Of a stretch of DNA of 19,277 nt, positions 15,331 through 19,277 are shown piece by piece; the stretch's first letter is position 1; each line of letters opens with the position of its first letter. This DNA is from CAZSWR01 sp964610885 (GTDB lineage: Bacteria > Bacteroidota > Ignavibacteria > Kapaibacteriales > UBA2268): NCBI GenBank assembly GCA_964610885.1, contig CAZSWR010000075.1:1-19277 (forward strand), read 5' to 3'. Position numbers and translations under genes: made by a program. Under the pieces are notes generated by a model. The model did not search any database. It was not told the DNA's origin and saw only the letters and a program-made list of their open reading frames with translations.

Positions 15331-15433
15331 ATGGGTTGCACCGTCTATATGCCATGGGTGTTATGTCTTGCTCTCAGCCATGGGTTGCACCCATGGTTAC
15401 TCAAGGCTTCAAAACCTGTGGGGTTGATATATA
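15331..15433 (+). repeat. Degenerate REP-like unit
   Basis: This unit continues directly from the 156-bp repeat. It has an intact A palindrome, CCATGGGTTGCACCCATGG (15378-15396), and a decayed B palindrome (AAAACCTGTGGGGTTGATAT) that ends at the stop codon of the secreted-protein gene at 15438. The phrase TATATGCCATGGGTGTTAT also occurs in the cluster at 16384-16402. Confidence 0.75.
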
Positions 15434-15437
15434 TTAG

Positions 15438-16091
15438 CTATTTGATTTCCAAGTATATGCCATAGAAATGTTTAACTTTGAGCTTAGAATACCAATCCTC
15501 CAGATTCTCCTCGCCGAGCTGGCAGTACGAGCCGCCGCCTGCTCCGGTTTCCGTGGGTGGAGTATATGCGAGGATTGGAAACGGTTGGTTTATTGGTACC
15601 CTGATGGAATCTTTCGCGCATGAAATGGCTTCTCTAAGCAAATAGTTATCTTCGCCCCGGAGTACATTATTGTATTCAATCCCCGGGTATCTGATACTCA
15701 ATTTGAACTTATCATTTTTAAGTATCCCCGAAAATGTAATCATTAGTGAATCTGCGTCATCGGTGAGGCCAGCCTTTTCGACCATATTCATGACGTAAAC
15801 CATTGTATCTTTGCCCACAATGAAAGGCGATTCAATGATTTCATTCTTTATACCTAAATCGATGGAATCAATGACTTTGCCCTTGTCGAACTCGCGCACG
15901 ACGACGTTAAAGACTTTGTTCCTCAGCGTGGTATCGTAGCAAACAACTTTAAGTACTTGTATATCTGCCAATTTGCAGATGGTTAACATATCATCGTTTT
16001 CGATATGTTTGAAATGAATCGTTGTGCTGTCTGTCTTCGCGCATAACATCGCAGGAAAAAACGCGAGAAGGATGAATAGAAATTGTTTCAT
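15438..16091 (-). CDS. Small secreted protein of unknown function
   Basis: The 217-residue protein starts with a signal peptide (MKQFLFILLAFFPAMLCA, cleavage likely after Ala18) and should be exported to the periplasm or beyond; there is no lipobox or membrane anchor. The mature part is beta-rich with few landmarks. Near the C terminus is an unusual segment PPTETGAGGGSYCQLGEENLEDWY (177-200), which might form a loop or a recognition motif. Cysteines at 39, 51, 158 and 190 could pair. I do not recognise the family. The gene sits alone between two clusters of REP-like repeats, including a perfect 156-bp direct duplication, so it could be lost or moved by recombination between them. Confidence 0.65.
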   Translation of the reverse strand: MKQFLFILLAFFPAMLCAKTDSTTIHFKHIENDDMLTICKLADIQVLKVVCYDTTLRNKVFNVVVREFDKGKVIDSIDLGIKNEIIESPFIVGKDTMVYVMNMVEKAGLTDDADSLMITFSGILKNDKFKLSIRYPGIEYNNVLRGEDNYLLREAISCAKDSIRVPINQPFPILAYTPPTETGAGGGSYCQLGEENLEDWYSKLKVKHFYGIYLEIK

Positions 16092-16247
16092 TGTGTAGCT
16101 TTCATTAAGTAATTATTTTGAAGAAACATTTTCGAGTTAGTTCTCGTTATATCCGAATTGCCTGCACTGCAATACGTCTTTCCACCAGCATTCTCTTTCA
16201 ATTTATCTCTAATATACTCATTTTTATAATAATTACCAAAAGAAAAT

Positions 16248-16385
16248 CACAGAATCCCGACAGGTACTGCCCCATAGTAGAGTCTATGCCATGGGTTGCA
16301 CTGTTGTCTATGCCATGGGTGATATATCTGTCTGCTCAGCCACGGGTGATACGTCTTGCTCTCAGCCATGGGTTGCACTGTCTAT
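16248..16385 (+). repeat. Cluster of partial REP-like units
   Basis: Several half-units lie in a row, each built on GCCATGGGTTGCAC or GCCATGGGTGATA (around 16289-16300, 16310-16322, 16339-16352, 16364-16376). They lack the second palindrome. A fragment AGAATCCCGA near 16251 recalls the type C element. The cluster runs straight into the 156-bp repeat. Confidence 0.65.
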
Positions 16386-16541
16386 ATGCCATGGGTGTTA
16401 TCTGTCTGCTCAGCCACGGGTTGCACCCATGGTTACTCGGAGAGTTCAACCCCGGAGGGGTTGATGTGGGTCATACTGCCACTGGATCAACTTCCGTGGG
16501 GTTGATGTGGGTGGCAGTGCCTGCCTCTACGTGTGCTAGCC
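16386..16541 (+). repeat. 156-bp REP-like repeat, copy 2 of a perfect pair
   Basis: This is identical over 156 bp to 15175-15330. The pair is directly oriented and brackets the secreted-protein gene, so recombination between them would remove 1211 bp including that gene. Confidence 0.9.
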
Positions 16542-16542
16542 T

Positions 16543-16575
16543 CAGGTTGCACCCATGATAATCGGGTGCAACCTG
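16543..16575. repeat. 12-bp perfect inverted repeat at the edge of the repeat cluster
   Basis: CAGGTTGCACCC (16543-16554) and GGGTGCAACCTG (16564-16575) are perfect inverted copies with a 9-base loop. It begins one base after the 156-bp repeat ends, 53 bp from the 3' end of sppA. The arms share GGTTGCACCC with palindrome A but fold differently, so it may be a rearranged REP half-pair. No T-run follows on the minus strand, so evidence for a terminator is weak. Confidence 0.6.
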
Positions 16576-16627
16576 TGTGGGATTTGTATATGTGTGTTTT
16601 CGTGGATTCTGTCTGGTCGCTTCTGCC

Positions 16628-19084
16628 CTATTCCTGTGGTGCAAAATCGTAGTAGTCCAAAGGAATGACGGGCAATGGTTGGCCATTGTGCTTGGCAAGG
16701 CCACGGATATAGTCCCATTGCGAAAATGCTTTGACATCAGCGTGAATGATTGAAGGAGTTAATTTCGCAATTAAGTACGAAAAATCGAAAAATGGAATCT
16801 TGGGGAACTCGATGTAGCTCACTTCGTCGTTGGGCATGATTCCTGCTTCAGTTTTGGCAATCTCGATTGCTTTGGCCAGGCCTCCCAATTCGTCAACGAG
16901 GCCATTATCTTTGGCCGCTATGCCTGACCAAATCCTGCCTTGAGCAATTTTATCGATATCTTCTTCTTTTTTGCCACGGCCATCGGCCACTTTCTTGACG
17001 AACTGCGAATAGGTCAGCTTCATGGAATTCTCGAATTGAGACCTTTCGTCGTCGGTAAGCCGACGGACTGGCAACCCCAGCGGGATTATCGGAAGCGTAT
17101 AGGACGCGCCCAAATCGGCATATTTACCGGCCTTGACAGTTTCGTAAGTGATTCCGAGCGTGTCTTTTAGTCCTTTGTCATAAACCCAACTTGAAATCAC
17201 TCCTATCGATCCGGTGATTGTAATCGGCGAAGCGACAATTTTCGAGGCATACATCGAGAGCCAGTATCCACCGGAAGCGGCCATGCTACCCTGGGAAACA
17301 ATAATCGGTTTCGACTTATCGGCTTTGCACTTGCGCATTAGCTCGGAGATATAGTCCGAGGCCAATGGGTCGCCGCCGGGAGAATCTACGCGAAGGACAA
17401 TTGCCTTGATGAACGGGCTGCGGAGCGCTGCCTGCATATTATAGACCAACGAACGCGCCTTGATGCCTGCGTCCATGTCGCATTCGCCAATTGCATAGAT
17501 GATGGCGATGCCGTGCTTAGCAGAATTATCGCCCCAGTGGTCGTCGGTTGGCATTTGTTTTTCTTGGAGGTCGTCGATGTCGAAGGGGATTGTGTTCATC
17601 GGCTCATTTTTCCTTATCAAATCATCGGCATCGGACCATCTACCGAGTTCGTCCACCATTCTGCGGTTGAGCATCGTGTCGGCGCTCAGGAAGATTTCGT
17701 TATTCAAAATCTCATCGAATTGCGAATTGGTAAGCCTGCTGGTCGAGCAGATTTCATCTTTTGTGAATTTCATCCAATCGTCCAAAAGCGCTTGGCGCTG
17801 TTCGCGCTCGCCTTCGCTCATTTTGTCCCTGGCAAAGCTTTCGGCTGCAGATTTGTATTTGAAAAGTCGAATCTCGTCGAACCCGACTCCGAATTTGTCG
17901 AGCATTCGTTTGTAGTACGAACGCCCCAGATTGTATCCTCCGAAAGAATACGTACCGATGGGGTCGCAAACGATTCTGTCGGCAACCGTAGCGAAATGGT
18001 ACAGGTCCAAGTTGCCCCGATCGATAAACACATAGATCTTCTTCCCTTTCGATTTGGCCTGTTTCAGCTTTTCGCGAATCTCCCACATCATTTCGCGGCC
18101 TGTATTCACGTCGGTCAGATTCACAGCAATTGCTGTAACCATTTTGTTTTCGCAGGCACGGTCGATTTTATTGAAGACCTCGAAGAGCGTTTCGCTGTTC
18201 TGGTCGAAAAATCCTCGAGTTTGGTATTTAATACTTTTGCTCAAATCAAGCTTGGCAACGTAATGGAAAGGTACAATATCTGGCATAATTGTTCGATCGT
18301 GCGCACCAGAGCGTAAAATCAAACTGTTCCCAAGTTTATTTCCGTCGCGGTCGTTACTGGCCAGGAAACCAATGCTTCCGGTACCGAATCCGACATCGAT
18401 GCCGAGAGAAATCGATTTGTCGTCGAAATACCTGCCGCTCAGGTGAATACCGTCGAGAACCTCGAAATTCGCACCAAAGCTGTATTTAGAGTCTTTGATT
18501 TCTCGGTCGAATGCGCAATCTGCGAAAAACGTGAACGGGGCGCCGCCGAAAGGTCGAAGAGCAGCTTCTAAATATGTTTCGCGGTCTGTTCTGTCGGCCG
18601 AAAACGTCTGGCCGCCGGAAATGGACATCATGTCGTGCGGCCGGTAGTACGCGCCCCAATGCCAAGTATTGCTGCGTCCAGATAGGAATTTATCCCCACC
18701 AACGAAGCCATATCCAACGCCCCAACCGAATGTGCGGCTGCCGAAGCCGAGAGAAATGCGGTAATCGGTTACTGAATAGTTCGTGTCCGAACGGTGCACC
18801 CAGCCAAATCCAAGGTGCGGGAATGCAATGAATGCGCCATACTCTTTGAAGGAGAACATTTTGCTGTTGGCATCGTTCAGCACGAGCATTGCGTCCGAAT
18901 CGTGAAGATAGTTCAGCAACGAAGGATTGTCGAATCCATAGAGGCCGAATTTGTTAGCCCCAGGCGAAGACACCTGGAACTGCGAAAGTCCGTAATAGTT
19001 TAAAAAGCTGTTTTGCGACGATGCCACCGCAAAAGATGCAAGCAGGCAAATAGCCCATATTGCTAATTTCCTTTGAAAACGCAT
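16628..19084 (-). CDS. sppA: Signal peptide peptidase SppA (67K-type) with N-terminal barrel-like domain
   Basis: SppA is a membrane-associated serine protease that degrades cleaved signal peptides using a Ser-Lys dyad. The C-terminal 540 residues are a full 67K-type SppA with both repeats: the general-base Lys411 in FKYKSAAESF (first repeat) and the nucleophile Ser604 in SMAASGGYW (second repeat), 193 residues apart (200 in E. coli). VDSPGGDP at 567-574 and GSIGVI at 625-630 are also family landmarks. Residues 1-23 are a signal peptide. Residues about 24-265 are rich in alternating Tyr/Phe/Gly strands (for example FGWGVGYGFVGG, HWGAYYRPHD) and look like an outer-membrane beta-barrel, an addition absent from the 618-residue E. 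coli protein. The ATG at 19084 is preceded by GGAGC. Confidence 0.92.
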   Translation of the reverse strand: MRFQRKLAIWAICLLASFAVASSQNSFLNYYGLSQFQVSSPGANKFGLYGFDNPSLLNYLHDSDAMLVLNDANSKMFSFKEYGAFIAFPHLGFGWVHRSDTNYSVTDYRISLGFGSRTFGWGVGYGFVGGDKFLSGRSNTWHWGAYYRPHDMMSISGGQTFSADRTDRETYLEAALRPFGGAPFTFFADCAFDREIKDSKYSFGANFEVLDGIHLSGRYFDDKSISLGIDVGFGTGSIGFLASNDRDGNKLGNSLILRSGAHDRTIMPDIVPFHYVAKLDLSKSIKYQTRGFFDQNSETLFEVFNKIDRACENKMVTAIAVNLTDVNTGREMMWEIREKLKQAKSKGKKIYVFIDRGNLDLYHFATVADRIVCDPIGTYSFGGYNLGRSYYKRMLDKFGVGFDEIRLFKYKSAAESFARDKMSEGEREQRQALLDDWMKFTKDEICSTSRLTNSQFDEILNNEIFLSADTMLNRRMVDELGRWSDADDLIRKNEPMNTIPFDIDDLQEKQMPTDDHWGDNSAKHGIAIIYAIGECDMDAGIKARSLVYNMQAALRSPFIKAIVLRVDSPGGDPLASDYISELMRKCKADKSKPIIVSQGSMAASGGYWLSMYASKIVASPITITGSIGVISSWVYDKGLKDTLGITYETVKAGKYADLGASYTLPIIPLGLPVRRLTDDERSQFENSMKLTYSQFVKKVADGRGKKEEDIDKIAQGRIWSGIAAKDNGLVDELGGLAKAIEIAKTEAGIMPNDEVSYIEFPKIPFFDFSYLIAKLTPSIIHADVKAFSQWDYIRGLAKHNGQPLPVIPLDYYDFAPQE

Positions 19085-19277
19085 AATTGCTCCATGTTAA
19101 TATTTAAATATCACATTTCGATTGTTATTGCAATGAACTCAAGCCGAAAAGCAAAACGGAAATTGTATTGAAAAATGCAAAACTCAGTGAGAATCTTGCA
19201 AAATGAGTTTTTCAAATTAATAAGTAAAAATCAAATATTCATATATTTTTTATGTGATTTGATCGATGTGAACAAAT
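19085..19277. other. AT-rich region upstream of sppA with an inverted repeat
   Basis: No gene starts here. An 8-bp inverted repeat, AAAACTCA (19179-19186) with TGAGTTTT (19204-19211), has a 17-base loop and T-rich flanks on both strands. It could be a bidirectional terminator for a gene beyond the window, or a regulatory hairpin. I found no clear TAnnTTTG promoter for sppA. Confidence 0.4.

Noticed and set aside
15093..15437. 114-codon plus-strand frame
   Set aside because: It overlaps the transposase 5' end and then reads through REP-like repeats; the sequence is explained by the repeats.
14188..16541. CRISPR array
   Set aside because: The repeats are palindromic pairs at irregular spacing, spacers are themselves repeated, and there are no cas genes.
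16118..16558. 146-codon plus-strand frame upstream of sppA
   Set aside because: Its second half is translated repeat sequence shared with the 15 kb cluster; there is no Shine-Dalgarno sequence or recognisable domain.

Overview
The window looks like chromosomal DNA from a Gram-negative member of the Bacteroidota/Chlorobiota (FCB) group. The reasons are a large TonB-dependent-receptor-like outer-membrane protein with an N-terminal carboxypeptidase-regulatory-like domain, several genes with A-rich leaders and no Shine-Dalgarno sequence, a TTG-N19-TATATTTG promoter of the Bacteroidota -33/-7 type, and a short Crp/Fnr regulator of the kind common in that group. An early-branching or uncultured lineage (Kapabacteria- or Ignavibacteria-like) would fit, but this is inference and cannot be settled from the sequence alone.

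Layout. 1-223: two copies of a 122-bp tandem repeat carrying paired palindromes. 224-605: AT-rich, no convincing gene, but it holds a second copy of the last 29 bp of guaA (468-496). 606-2147 (-): guaA, GMP synthase. 2422-7164 (-): a run of four genes read right to left: a TonB-dependent-receptor-like protein, a Crp/Fnr regulator 5 bp behind it, an SRPBCC/START-like protein and a four-helix membrane protein. 7537-8247 (-): a polyprenol-phosphate-mannose synthase-like GT2 glycosyltransferase. 8473-9639 (+): an RlmI-type 23S rRNA m5C methyltransferase with its own recognisable promoter. 9932-14188 (+): a four-gene cassette of a DUF350 membrane protein, a glutathionylspermidine-synthase-like ATP-grasp ligase, a single-pass membrane protein with a Gly/Arg/Ser-rich tail ending in Gly-Gly, and a DUF1517-like acidic protein. 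14188-16580: a repeat-rich region with a single-domain HUH tyrosine transposase (RAYT/IS200-like, -) and a small secreted protein of unknown function (-), between clusters of palindromic REP-like elements. 16628-19084 (-): a signal peptide peptidase SppA whose catalytic half is preceded by about 250 residues that look like an outer-membrane beta-barrel. 19085-19277: AT-rich upstream region.

How the parts fit. guaA, the methyltransferase and the mannosyltransferase are ordinary housekeeping genes. Two areas deserve attention. The first is the DUF350/ATP-grasp cassette, which parallels the yjfL-yjfM-yjfC arrangement of enterobacteria but has a different, much larger partner whose C-terminal Gly-Gly resembles the glycine carboxylate that this enzyme family normally ligates to a polyamine. 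The second is the RAYT plus two-hairpin REP family, whose copies lie in one orientation at both ends of the window and include a perfect 156-bp duplication around the secreted-protein gene. The guaA 3'-end duplication at the left is what an integrating element using the guaA terminus as attachment site would leave behind.
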